From: Bacteroidota bacterium
GTDB taxonomy: Bacteria > Bacteroidota > Bacteroidia > AKYH767-A > JABDAW01
Reading direction: 5' to 3'
Length of the DNA: 7,532 nucleotides
NCBI GenBank assembly: GCA_023251595.1
Contig: JAHEYM010000059.1
Span: 1,427-8,958, forward strand
The notes beneath the pieces are model-generated. The model was not told where the DNA came from. It ran no database searches and saw nothing but the letters and a program-made list of their open reading frames with translations. A program made the translations under genes and the position numbers. Below are positions 1 through 6,366 of the stretch, piece after piece (the first letter of the stretch is position 1; the number at the start of each line of letters is the position of its first letter).

Positions 1-695
1 ATATATATATCTTCAAAATAATCGGTTTTTAAATCACCTTGAGGACCTCCGGTAGAACCTTCCCTTCTTGAAGTAAAAATCATTTCCGATTCGTCTGCCG
101 TAATTACCGGTGCGTAATCGGGATATTGGGTATTGATCGAACTTCCGACATTATCAACAAAAATCGGGACTGGCGTTTTCATTAGCTCAATTCCGTTCTT
201 ACACTCTTCTATTTTTTTTGCAACATCCGCAATCCTATCTCTGTCTTCCCTGGGCAAAATCAACGTTTTACGATGCAGTGTATATTCATCAATTGCTTTT
301 TCCCATTCAGCATTCAGATGATATCCTCTTCCCAGATAATAATGAATTTCAGGGTCTACTTTTGGATTTAACTTAAAAGCTTTTTCAAAATATGGGATAC
401 AATCTTTTTTTGAAATGGATTGTATTAAACATTTACCGATTTTTAAATTAAGTAGCGCATTATTGGGATTAAAAGTCTGCGCTTTCATATACCATTCCAA
501 CGCTTCTTTGTAGGAAGTGGGTCCAGCAGAATAATAGCCGTCACCATCCTGAATACATGCAAGAGCTTCTTTTAAACCATTTTTATTATCTTTGAAATTT
601 TCTTTTGTAAATTCGACATTGCCTTGAGAAAAGGAGTAGCAAATGCTAAATAAAACAAAACATGTAAATAGAAAAATTGTTTTCGATTTCATCAT
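1..695 (-). CDS. Exported TPR plus PD40 beta-propeller protein, PorE/OmpA-like (partial, runs off window)
   Basis: This reading frame is open from an ATG at 695 to the window edge (231 codons), so the C-terminus is missing. Residues 1-24 form a signal peptide (MMKSK, a hydrophobic stretch, then SFSQG). Residues 59-143 hold about two to three TPR units, with motifs such as YKEALEWYMKA, YFEKAFKLNP and EKAIDEY. From about 178 the linker FVDNVGSSINTQYPDYAPVI leads into ADESEMIFTSRREG (200-213), the typical first blade of a PD40/WD40-like propeller. In Bacteroidota, TPR followed by PD40 usually continues into a C-terminal OmpA peptidoglycan-binding domain, as in PorE of the type IX secretion system; here that domain would lie outside the window and is only inferred. 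The start is 3 nt after the stop of the neighbouring TPR gene, so co-transcription and translational coupling are likely. A second ATG at 692 is equally possible. Confidence 0.8.
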   Translation of the reverse strand, partial: MMKSKTIFLFTCFVLFSICYSFSQGNVEFTKENFKDNKNGLKEALACIQDGDGYYSAGPTSYKEALEWYMKAQTFNPNNALLNLKIGKCLIQSISKKDCIPYFEKAFKLNPKVDPEIHYYLGRGYHLNAEWEKAIDEYTLHRKTLILPREDRDRIADVAKKIEECKNGIELMKTPVPIFVDNVGSSINTQYPDYAPVITADESEMIFTSRREGSTGGPQGDLKTDYFEDIY

Positions 696-698
696 CGT

Positions 699-1763
699 CT
701 ATTTACATTCCTTCAAATAATCCGATGCCGCGCTGATACCAAATGACGCAGCGGCATGCCAATCGTTGCACGCACCCTCCTTATCACGCATCATTTCTTT
801 CGCAATTCCACGGTTGAGGTAAGCATAGCCATACTGATCATTTATTTTTATTGCTGCGTCACAATCTTCAACCGCTCCTTTATAATCTTTTAATTTAAAC
901 TTAGCAGCAGCCCGGTTATTCAATGCATAGGTATAGTCGGCTTTGATTTTAAGCGCTTCGTTAAAATCCTCAATCGCTGCAGCATAATCGCCCATATCAA
1001 ATTTTGTACTGCCTCTGTTGTTAAATGCAATATAATATTCCTGCTTCGCATCGATCGCTTCTGTATATGCATTAATCGCTCCTTTATAGTCCCCTTTTTT
1101 TCTTTTGGTTGATCCTAAATTATTAAAAATAAATCCCAAATCTGTATCGATGATAAGTGCAGTATTGTAGTCAGCAATTGCCCCGTCGTAATCACCCGAT
1201 TCGCGTTTTGCACCTGCGCGATCATTATACGCGTATGAAAAATCAACTTTATATTTAATGGCATTATCGTAATCTCCGATTGCTTCTTTATATTCTTTAT
1301 TCAGAAAATGTATCATTCCACGACCATAATATGCCTGAGCATGTGTGGGGTTGATTCGAATCGCGGTTGTATAATCATTCTCCGCACCGGGTTGATCGTT
1401 TGCTGAAAATTTAGATTTCGCCCGATAATAATATGCCTTGTCGGAAGTCGGATTTAATTCTATCGTTTTACCGAAATCCAGGATAGCACCTTTGAAATCC
1501 TTCGTCTCCATTTTTGAAATTCCACGGTTGTACCACGCTTGTTCAAAATCAGGTTTTAATTGAATTGCATCACTAAAACTTTTGATTGCAGCCGCGTAAT
1601 CCTTATTCGAAAATTGAATAATCCCTTCATTATATTCTTTTTCACCACCTTGAAAAGTCGTTATTCTGATGGTATCCAATTGCGAAAAACTATCCAACGG
1701 AATCGAAAAAATGAGAATTAAAGCAGTAAAAAATATTTTAAATAAATGATGCGTGACTCTCAT
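699..1763 (-). CDS. Exported tetratricopeptide-repeat protein with nine TPRs
   Basis: The product has 354 residues. Residues 1-28 look like a Sec signal peptide (MRVTHH, a hydrophobic core, then DSFSQ), so it is periplasmic or membrane-associated. The rest is nearly all TPR: motifs such as QAWYNRG, KAYYYRA, QAYYGRG, YAYNDRA, FIFNNLG, IAFNNRG, YALNNRA and YAYLNRG start at residues 75, 109, 143, 177, 211, 245, 279 and 313, exactly 34 apart, and a first unit starts near 41. The C-terminal tail carries CNDWHAAASFGISAASDYLKEC, a common ending in Bacteroidota TPR proteins. TPR arrays are protein-binding scaffolds; no catalytic domain is present. The gene lies 3 nt upstream of the PorE-like gene, so the two may act together at the cell envelope, but the partner is not shown by the sequence. 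The ATG at 1763 immediately precedes the signal peptide. Confidence 0.88.
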   Translation of the reverse strand: MRVTHHLFKIFFTALILIFSIPLDSFSQLDTIRITTFQGGEKEYNEGIIQFSNKDYAAAIKSFSDAIQLKPDFEQAWYNRGISKMETKDFKGAILDFGKTIELNPTSDKAYYYRAKSKFSANDQPGAENDYTTAIRINPTHAQAYYGRGMIHFLNKEYKEAIGDYDNAIKYKVDFSYAYNDRAGAKRESGDYDGAIADYNTALIIDTDLGFIFNNLGSTKRKKGDYKGAINAYTEAIDAKQEYYIAFNNRGSTKFDMGDYAAAIEDFNEALKIKADYTYALNNRAAAKFKLKDYKGAVEDCDAAIKINDQYGYAYLNRGIAKEMMRDKEGACNDWHAAASFGISAASDYLKECK

Positions 1764-1780
1764 AGTGAAATTTTCGTCCG

Positions 1781-1811
1781 TATAAAATTAGGTAGTCTTT
1801 CACAAACTACC
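1781..1811 (-). terminator. Hairpin with T-rich tail after accA
   Basis: On the minus strand GGTAGTTT (1811-1804) pairs with AGACTACC (1798-1791), giving eight pairs with one G-T wobble and a five-base loop. It is followed by TAATTTTATA. It lies 8 nt after the final accA stop and before the TPR gene, which suits an intrinsic terminator for accA. The T tract is interrupted, so it may be weak. The hairpin also sits in the leader of the TPR gene and could act there instead. Confidence 0.5.
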
Positions 1812-1819
1812 GAAAATAT

Positions 1820-2776
1820 TTATTCTTCTTTAAAAAATCCCATGTTGCAAAACTTTGTAATTCTTTTGTCAATCCTCTTTTGCGGATCTGTAGCCAAGAG
1901 TTTTGTCAGATGTTTTTTAATCTCAGTTTTCACATTCTGAAAGGTCTTCTCGCGGTCATTATGCGCCCCTCCAACGGGTTCACGGATGATTCCATCAATC
2001 AGTTTATTCGCCAACATATCATCTGCTGTAAGCTTCAGACTTTCTGCCGCTTTCTCTTTGAAATCCCAACTTCTCCACAAAATAGATGAGCAGGATTAAG
2101 GTGAAATGACTGAATACCAGGTGTATTCGAGCATTAATACTTTGTCCCCAATCCCGATTCCCAGCGCACCTCCCGATGCTCCTTCACCTATGATGATACA
2201 GATTACAGGCACTTTCAAAAGAAACATTTCCTGAAGATTCTTTGCGATTGCTTCTGCTTGCCCGCGCTCCTCAGCTTCCAGACCGGGATAAGCTCCGGGT
2301 GTATCGATTAAGGTCACGATGGGCTTGTTGAATTTTTCAGCCATCTTCATGAGTCTCAGCGCCTTCCGGTATCCTTCAGGATTCGCCATCCCGAAATTTC
2401 TGAACTGCCTGCTCTTCGTATTATTGCCTTTTTGTTGACCTATAAACATGATCGTCTGACCATCCATACTCCCAAATCCACCCACGATGGCTTTATCGTC
2501 TCCAAACGTCCGATCACCATGAAGTTCAATAAAAGTTTTTTCGGTTAATGATTCGATAAAATCCATGGTATACGGTCGGTCCGGATGCCTCGAAACCTGA
2601 ACTTTCTGCCAGGCCGTAAGATTATCGTAAATAGATGCCTTTGTATCCGTAATTTTTTGTTCAAGTTCAGCAACAGTTTGACTCACGTCCACCTTGCTTT
2701 TTTCGCCGATAAGTTTGGTCTTTTCGAGCTGTTCATACAGTTCTCCGATCGGTTTTTCAAAATCCAGTAGGTTCAT
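1820..2776 (-). pseudogene. accA: Acetyl-CoA carboxylase carboxyltransferase subunit alpha, interrupted by one in-frame TAA
   Basis: AccA is the alpha half of the carboxyltransferase that moves CO2 from carboxybiotin to acetyl-CoA, giving malonyl-CoA for fatty acid synthesis. Read straight through, the frame has 318 codons, the family's usual length. It starts at MNLLDFEKPIGELYEQLE, preceded by purine-rich AGAAGAAAAC; a longer start at 2812 adds residues not seen in AccA. Family motifs are RHPDRPYT (63-70), GDDKAIVGG, PEGYRKALRLM (133-143), DTPGAYPG (158-165) and the oxyanion-forming GEGASGG (197-203). At codon 227, where AccA has the conserved Glu of VISPE, the codon is TAA. The same frame then continues as SCSSILWRSWDFKEKAAE and ends normally at FFKEE. 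As written, only 226 residues would be made and the last 91 lost. There is no frameshift and no other lesion, so this is a very recent mutation, a sequencing error, or a read-through site. Identification is certain; functional status is not. Confidence 0.93.
2096..2098 (-). other. In-frame TAA replacing a conserved Glu codon in accA
   Basis: The minus strand reads ATT TCA CCT TAA TCC TGC TCA TCT ATT. Family knowledge places Glu (GAA) after Ser-Pro, so a single G-to-T change explains the stop. Frame and similarity to AccA hold on both sides. TAA is also the genuine stop of accA itself and of the aminopeptidase gene, so a genome-wide reassignment of TAA is not supported. Confidence 0.9.
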
Positions 2777-2800
2777 GTTTTCTTCTTTTCTGAAAGCGCT

Positions 2801-2828
2801 GCAAGGTAGCAAATTTTGAGTTCAAAAT
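2801..2828 (-). promoter_or_regulatory. Possible accA promoter overlapped by a 16-bp palindrome
   Basis: ATTTTGAGTTCAAAAT (2813-2828) is a perfect 7-bp inverted repeat around a GT centre, lying between the divergent accA and aminopeptidase genes. On the minus strand the repeat supplies TTTTG (2827-2823), and 14 nt further on is TACCTTGC (2808-2801), which resembles the Bacteroidota -7 box TAnnTTTG but lacks one T. The spacing is shorter than usual, so the promoter call is weak. The palindrome's position makes it a candidate operator; no regulator can be named. Confidence 0.35.
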
Positions 2829-2854
2829 CTCACTCTTCCGTCTCCAAAATCTTT

Positions 2855-2862
2855 TACCTTTG
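2855..2862 (+). promoter_or_regulatory. -7 promoter element TACCTTTG of the aminopeptidase gene
   Basis: TACCTTTG matches the Bacteroidota primary sigma -7 consensus TAnnTTTG exactly and ends 18 nt before the ATG at 2881. Transcription would start within about ten bases downstream and give a very short leader. No good TTTG box is visible at the expected upstream distance. The element overlaps the alternative TTG start at 2860, which argues for the ATG at 2881. Confidence 0.6.
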
Positions 2863-2880
2863 CGGTTCAAAACTATATCC

Positions 2881-4173
2881 ATGAGATACCACGCCATCAA
2901 TCCACAGCTTTTTGTCGGGAACCGAAAACGATTCTCAGCACAAATGAAGCCTAATTCTATTGCCATCTTTAATTCGAATGATGAAATGCCGAAAAATGGC
3001 GATCAGGCATTCCCGTTCCGTCAACATTCTGATGTATTATTCCTAAGCGGTATCGATCAGGAACAAACAATTTTGGTCATGTTCCCCGATTCACCTCTTC
3101 CCATGTATCGTGAAATATTATTTTTGAAACGCACCAACGAACATATTGCCGTTTGGGAAGGTCATAAATATACAATTGATGAAGCAAAAGCTGCTTCCGG
3201 TGTCGAAACAGTTATGTGGATAGATGAATTTAATTCGGTGAAACCGATTCTGATGCATCATTCCGAACATGTATATTTAAATACAAATGAAAATGATAGA
3301 AATTCATCTCCTGTCATGTACCGCGATCTGCGTTTTATTCATGAACTCATGGAATTTTATCCGCTCCATGACTATATACGTGCAGCTCCGATTATTTCCG
3401 ATATCCGTTCTGTGAAACAGGATGAAGAAATTAAACAGATGCAAATTGCGATTGATATTACCGAAAAAGCTTTCCGGAGAATTCTTAAATTTATTAAACC
3501 GGGCGTGATGGAGTATGAAATTGAAGCGGAAATTACACACGAATTTATTCGTAATCGTGCCAACGGACATTCATACACCCCGATTATTGCCTCAGGAGCA
3601 AATGCCAATGTTCTTCACTATATTGCAAATAATTGTATTTGTAATTCGGGTGAAGTGATGCTGTTGGACTTCGGTGCAGAATACGCCAATTATGCAGCCG
3701 ATCTCACGCGATGTGTGCCGGTTAGCGGGCGATTCACAAATCGCCAAAAGCAAGTATATAATGCGGTTTTCAGGGTGTTGAATGAAGCTACTGCCATGCT
3801 GGTTGCAGGAAATACAATCGAAGAATATCATAAAGAAGTCGGGAAAATAATGGAACGCGAACTCATCGGACTTGGGCTTCTGAATGCAGATGAAGTTAAA
3901 AAACAAGATCCCGCGAAACCTTTATATAAAAAATATTTCATGCACGGTACTTCGCATTTCCTCGGACTCGATGTTCATGATATTGGTAATCGTTACAAAC
4001 CCATGAGAAATGGAAATGTATTTACCTGCGAACCTGGTATATATATACCTGAAGAAAATCTTGGAATTCGTCTTGAAAATGATATTCTTCTCACAGCGAA
4101 TGGTCCCGTTAATCTGATGAAGAATATTCCGATCGAAGCCGACGAGATCGAAACATTGATGAATAATGCCTAA
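2881..4173 (+). CDS. pepP: Xaa-Pro aminopeptidase (aminopeptidase P, M24B family)
   Basis: This metallopeptidase removes an N-terminal residue next to proline. The product has 430 residues, the family's usual size, with no signal peptide, so it is probably cytoplasmic. Residues 1 to about 150 form the AMP_N domain (MRYHAINPQLFVGNRKRF, later FNSNDEMPKNGDQAFPFRQ and SDVLFLSGIDQE). The catalytic pita-bread fold follows, with all five metal ligands present: Asp263 in LLDFG, Asp274 in ADLTR, His359 in MHGTSHFLGLDVHD, Glu384 in CEPGIY and Glu399 in GIRLEND. The accessory histidines 246 and 366 are also there. The ATG at 2881 was chosen because MRYHAINP is the family's usual start and the in-frame TTG at 2860 lies inside the promoter element. 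The stop overlaps the next gene by 8 nt, so the two are an operon. The gene diverges from accA. Confidence 0.95.
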   Translation: MRYHAINPQLFVGNRKRFSAQMKPNSIAIFNSNDEMPKNGDQAFPFRQHSDVLFLSGIDQEQTILVMFPDSPLPMYREILFLKRTNEHIAVWEGHKYTIDEAKAASGVETVMWIDEFNSVKPILMHHSEHVYLNTNENDRNSSPVMYRDLRFIHELMEFYPLHDYIRAAPIISDIRSVKQDEEIKQMQIAIDITEKAFRRILKFIKPGVMEYEIEAEITHEFIRNRANGHSYTPIIASGANANVLHYIANNCICNSGEVMLLDFGAEYANYAADLTRCVPVSGRFTNRQKQVYNAVFRVLNEATAMLVAGNTIEEYHKEVGKIMERELIGLGLLNADEVKKQDPAKPLYKKYFMHGTSHFLGLDVHDIGNRYKPMRNGNVFTCEPGIYIPEENLGIRLENDILLTANGPVNLMKNIPIEADEIETLMNNA

Positions 4174-5719
4174 GAAGTCGAACGATAATTTGTTCCGTCT
4201 CATCAAGTCGATGAGTACGCATGAACAGCGCTATTTTAAATTATTTGCAAAGCGTCATGTTATCGGATCACAAAATATTTATTCGACTGTTTTCGATGCC
4301 ATCCGCAAGATGGAAGTTTATGATGAAGATGTTCTGAAAAAGACATTTCACAATAAACCATTCATTAAAAAGTTTGCCATCACCAAAAGTCGTTTGCAGG
4401 AAACGATTCTGAAAAGTCTCGATGCCTTCCATTCAGAAAGTTCAATTGATGCGCATCTGAAAAGAGAACTTCATTTTATAGAAATTCTTTTCAGAAAAGG
4501 GTTGTATGATGAATGTTCACGTATTCTCACGGCAGCACGCAAACTTGCGATGCAATACGAAAAACATCTGATTCTGCTCGATATTCTGGTCTGGGAGAAA
4601 AATCTGATTTCATTAAATTCGTTAAAAGGGAAAACAGATGAAGATCTGTTAAAAATTTTGGATGATGAAAAAGAAATTATTCAAAAAATAAGCAACGAGA
4701 GTGAATATTGGCATCTTAAAAGTCGTCTGTTTTTGTGGTTAAATCAGCACGGTGTTTTACGCGACAGGGGAGACCTTGAGAAATTCAAAAGCAATATGAA
4801 TCACCCGCTTCTGGAAGATGAGACCTGTGCAGAAACTTATCGGAGTAAATACTTTTATTTTCATATCTACGGAACATTTTATTATGCCACCGGCGACTAT
4901 GAAAAGAGTTATATATATCTGAAGAAACAGGCAAAATTAATCGAGTCTCATCCGCATATTCTCGCGCAGGAACCGCATAATTATATTACAGTTTTGATGA
5001 ATATTATTAATGCCTGTCATCTGTTACACCGTTATGATGAAATTATTCCTTATTTAAAAAAAATCAGAGCACTTCCTCCAAAACTTTCACCCTCCACCCG
5101 CGAATTTCTGGAAATAAAAGTATTTGCCGATACATATAATATTGAACTCGCTTTGTGCATCGAGAAAGGTGAATTTACACATGGTATGTCGTTGTTGCCG
5201 GGCTTTGAAGCTGGTATGAAAACACTAAAAAGCAGAATCAATACTTTTCAGCAATGTATTCTGAATTTCAATCTCGCGGTAGTTTGTTTTGGTTCGGGTG
5301 AATATAGTTCTTCTCTTAAATGGTTGAATAAAATTCTCAACGATAAAACACTTTCTGTTACCACTGAATTATATTGTTTCTCCCGAATTTTGAATCTGAT
5401 TGTTCAACTGGAACTCGGCAAAGACGATTTATTACCCTACACGTTAAAATCTACTTTCCGTTTTCTCGAAAAGAAAAAAAGATTGTATCGTTTCGAAACA
5501 ATCTTTCTGGAATTCATCCGTAAGATGTCACAAAATCCGGATAGAAAAGAAGAAAAGAAATTATTCGAAAAATTGCGAGATGAATTAATCACTCTCACGG
5601 GAGATCCTTTTGAGGCAAGGGTTTTCAACTATTTTGATTTTATCTCCTGGGTCGAATCCAAATTAGGAACAAAATCTTTTGAAGAAATTGTGCAGGAAAA
5701 GTTCCGGAAACCGGCATGA
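4166..5719 (+). CDS. Hypothetical all-helical, TPR-like protein of Bacteroidota
   Basis: The product has 517 residues and no signal peptide or membrane segment, so it is probably cytoplasmic. It begins MPKKSNDNLFRLIKSMSTHE with QRYFKLFAKRH after it; a start of this type (an LI-K-S segment, then E-x-RYFKLF) is one I associate with a family of uncharacterised Bacteroidota proteins of about 500 residues. Helical hairpins resembling TPRs are visible at about 230-262 (YYATGDYEKSYIYLKKQAKL), 276-301 and 366-394 (VCFGSGEYSSSLKWLNKILND). Another recognisable block is STFRFLEKKKRLYRFET (429-445), and the end has FDFISWVESKLG (490-501). I see no enzymatic or DNA-binding motif. The ATG lies within the last codons of the aminopeptidase gene (ATGCCTAA), which indicates translational coupling. 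A link to peptide turnover is only a guess from the neighbour. Confidence 0.85.
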   Translation: MPKKSNDNLFRLIKSMSTHEQRYFKLFAKRHVIGSQNIYSTVFDAIRKMEVYDEDVLKKTFHNKPFIKKFAITKSRLQETILKSLDAFHSESSIDAHLKRELHFIEILFRKGLYDECSRILTAARKLAMQYEKHLILLDILVWEKNLISLNSLKGKTDEDLLKILDDEKEIIQKISNESEYWHLKSRLFLWLNQHGVLRDRGDLEKFKSNMNHPLLEDETCAETYRSKYFYFHIYGTFYYATGDYEKSYIYLKKQAKLIESHPHILAQEPHNYITVLMNIINACHLLHRYDEIIPYLKKIRALPPKLSPSTREFLEIKVFADTYNIELALCIEKGEFTHGMSLLPGFEAGMKTLKSRINTFQQCILNFNLAVVCFGSGEYSSSLKWLNKILNDKTLSVTTELYCFSRILNLIVQLELGKDDLLPYTLKSTFRFLEKKKRLYRFETIFLEFIRKMSQNPDRKEEKKLFEKLRDELITLTGDPFEARVFNYFDFISWVESKLGTKSFEEIVQEKFRKPA

Positions 5720-5739
5720 CCCCATCCGTCCTTCGAACA

Positions 5740-5759
5740 CTTTCCCTAAATGGGGAAGG
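5740..5759. terminator. Short hairpin 20 nt after the 517-codon gene
   Basis: CTTTCCC (5740-5746) can pair with GGGAAGG (5753-5759), seven pairs with one wobble and a six-base loop. It lies just after the stop of the aminopeptidase operon, where a terminator is expected. It is followed by a run of A rather than T, so it is not a classical intrinsic terminator on the plus strand. It could instead block exonucleases or be chance. Confidence 0.3.
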
Positions 5760-5787
5760 AAAAACATAGATGATGAATACAAAACAG

Positions 5788-5820
5788 CTTTTGCCTCCAG
5801 CTTCAGCTGGAGGGCAAAAG
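5788..5820. repeat. Long hairpin, REP-like palindrome
   Basis: CTTTTGCCTCCAGC (5788-5801) pairs with GCTGGAGG, one bulged G, then CAAAAG (5806-5820), around a TTCA loop. The 14-bp stem is far stronger than other intergenic structure in the window. No T tract follows, so it is unlikely to be a simple terminator. GGCTTTAGCC (5836-5845), another small palindrome, lies 15 nt downstream. Palindromes built around CCAGCT and GGCTTTAGCC-like sequence recur between genes in many Bacteroidota as I recall them, so this may be one copy of a dispersed element. Only one copy is visible here. Confidence 0.5.
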
Positions 5821-5882
5821 GAGCTCGCAAAATCCGGCTTTAGCCATGAAGATCCAGCGCAACTCTATATTTCCGGTTAAGG

Positions 5883-5914
5883 TTTGTATTTACATTATAT
5901 CTTTTGTATTTTTG
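5883..5914 (+). promoter_or_regulatory. Bacteroidota-type promoter of the DUF433 gene
   Basis: TTTG (5883-5886), 20 nt of spacer, then TATTTTTG (5907-5914): both boxes match the TTTG / TAnnTTTG consensus at normal spacing. The -7 box ends 18 nt before the ATG at 5933. The in-frame upstream start at 5846 would put this promoter inside the gene, so it favours the shorter protein. The sequence AGAAGGA just before the ATG is a plausible ribosome binding site. Confidence 0.7.
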
Positions 5915-5932
5915 CTGAAAAGCAGAAGGAAT

Positions 5933-6154
5933 ATGAAGAATTACAAAGAGATAATCACTATTGACCCTCAAATCAGGTTTGGAAAACCCTGCATTAGGGG
6001 AATGAGAATTTCGGTGTATGATGTTCTGAGTTGGTTGGCTTCAGGGATGACCTCGAAAGAAATCATCGAAGATTTTACGGAATTAACCGAGGAAGATATT
6101 CAGGCATGTTTGTCGTATGCTGCAGACAAAGAACATAAAATCCGTGTAGCCTGA
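5933..6154 (+). CDS. DUF433-family antitoxin
   Basis: The product has 73 residues and carries the whole DUF433 pattern: an N-terminal ITIDPQIRFGKPCIRGMRIS segment (residues 8-27), YDVLSWLASGMTSKEIIEDF in the middle, then LTEEDIQACLSYAADKEH (51-68). DUF433 proteins are small winged-helix or VapB-like proteins, commonly the antitoxin of a DUF5615 PIN-like toxin encoded immediately downstream. The stop here overlaps the ATG of just such a toxin gene (TGATG), but that gene is broken, so this antitoxin is probably an orphan. It has its own consensus promoter and an AGAAGGA ribosome site. The frame extends upstream to 5846, but that extension crosses the promoter and has no family similarity. Family assignment is secure; the antitoxin role rests on family knowledge. 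Confidence 0.9.
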   Translation: MKNYKEIITIDPQIRFGKPCIRGMRISVYDVLSWLASGMTSKEIIEDFTELTEEDIQACLSYAADKEHKIRVA

Positions 6155-6235
6155 TGAAATTACTTTTGGATCAGAATATTTCTTTTTGAAATTATTGAGG
6201 GGCAAATAGAGGTTGCTTGCATCGAACTCAATTAA
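6154..6235 (+). pseudogene. Remnant of DUF5615 PIN-like toxin, internally deleted
   Basis: The ATG overlaps the DUF433 stop and opens with MKLLLDQNISF, the characteristic start of DUF5615 toxins, whose early Asp is part of the PIN-like active site. It stops after 11 codons at TGA (6187-6189). In another frame, 6188-6235 encodes EIIEGQIEVACIELN followed by TAA, which looks like the C-terminal end of the same family (an acidic helix, then ACLEI or CIEL just before the stop). DUF5615 proteins are usually about 110-120 residues, so roughly 260 nt appear to be missing between the two ends, with a shift of frame at the join. The product cannot be an active nuclease. The N-terminal match is strong; the C-terminal match is from memory of the family. 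Confidence 0.75.
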
Positions 6236-6263
6236 TATTCTTGTTTGCGTGTTCATAAAAAGG

Positions 6264-6312
6264 AAAATTAAACGCAGAGAACGCTGAGAAGACGCAGAGT
6301 AACGCAGAGAAA
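6264..6312 (+). repeat. Left arm of inverted repeat, CGCAGAG type
   Basis: This arm contains four tandem copies of ACGCAGAG (one as ACGCTGAG) starting at 6272, 6281, 6292 and 6302, a period of 9-11 nt. It matches the reverse complement of 6674-6722 over 49 bp with few differences, including an exact 18-bp block (6271-6288). Repeats of this AACGCAGAG kind are scattered between genes in many environmental bacterial genomes, Bacteroidota among them. Their role is not known to me. Confidence 0.85.
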
Positions 6313-6366
6313 AATGGCTTATTATTGTGTTTAAAAATTCCAATCTTTTGGACTGATATCGAACAC

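Noticed and set aside
1820..2080. Separate 86-codon gene starting at a TTG
   Set aside because: It is in the same frame as accA and is simply its C-terminal part after the in-frame stop; the TTG is an internal Leu codon of ILWRSW.
2096..2098. Reassignment of TAA to Glu in this organism
   Set aside because: TAA ends accA itself, pepP and the ParE-pair antitoxin at the expected family lengths, so it acts as a normal stop.
2096..2812. AccA start at 2812 adding 12 residues
   Set aside because: The added residues are not AccA-like, whereas MNLLDFEKPI at 2776 matches the family start and has a purine-rich stretch before it.
3304..4206. Open frames on the minus strand opposite pepP
   Set aside because: They lie wholly or almost wholly antisense to a conserved gene, show no family motifs, and look like shadows of pepP codon use.
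5846..5932. Longer DUF433 protein with a hydrophobic N-terminal segment
   Set aside because: The extension overlaps a consensus promoter (5883-5914), and the family similarity begins at the ATG at 5933.
6272..6309. CRISPR-like short tandem repeats
   Set aside because: The units are 8 nt with 1-3 nt between them and no spacers, so they are a microrepeat within the inverted-repeat arm.
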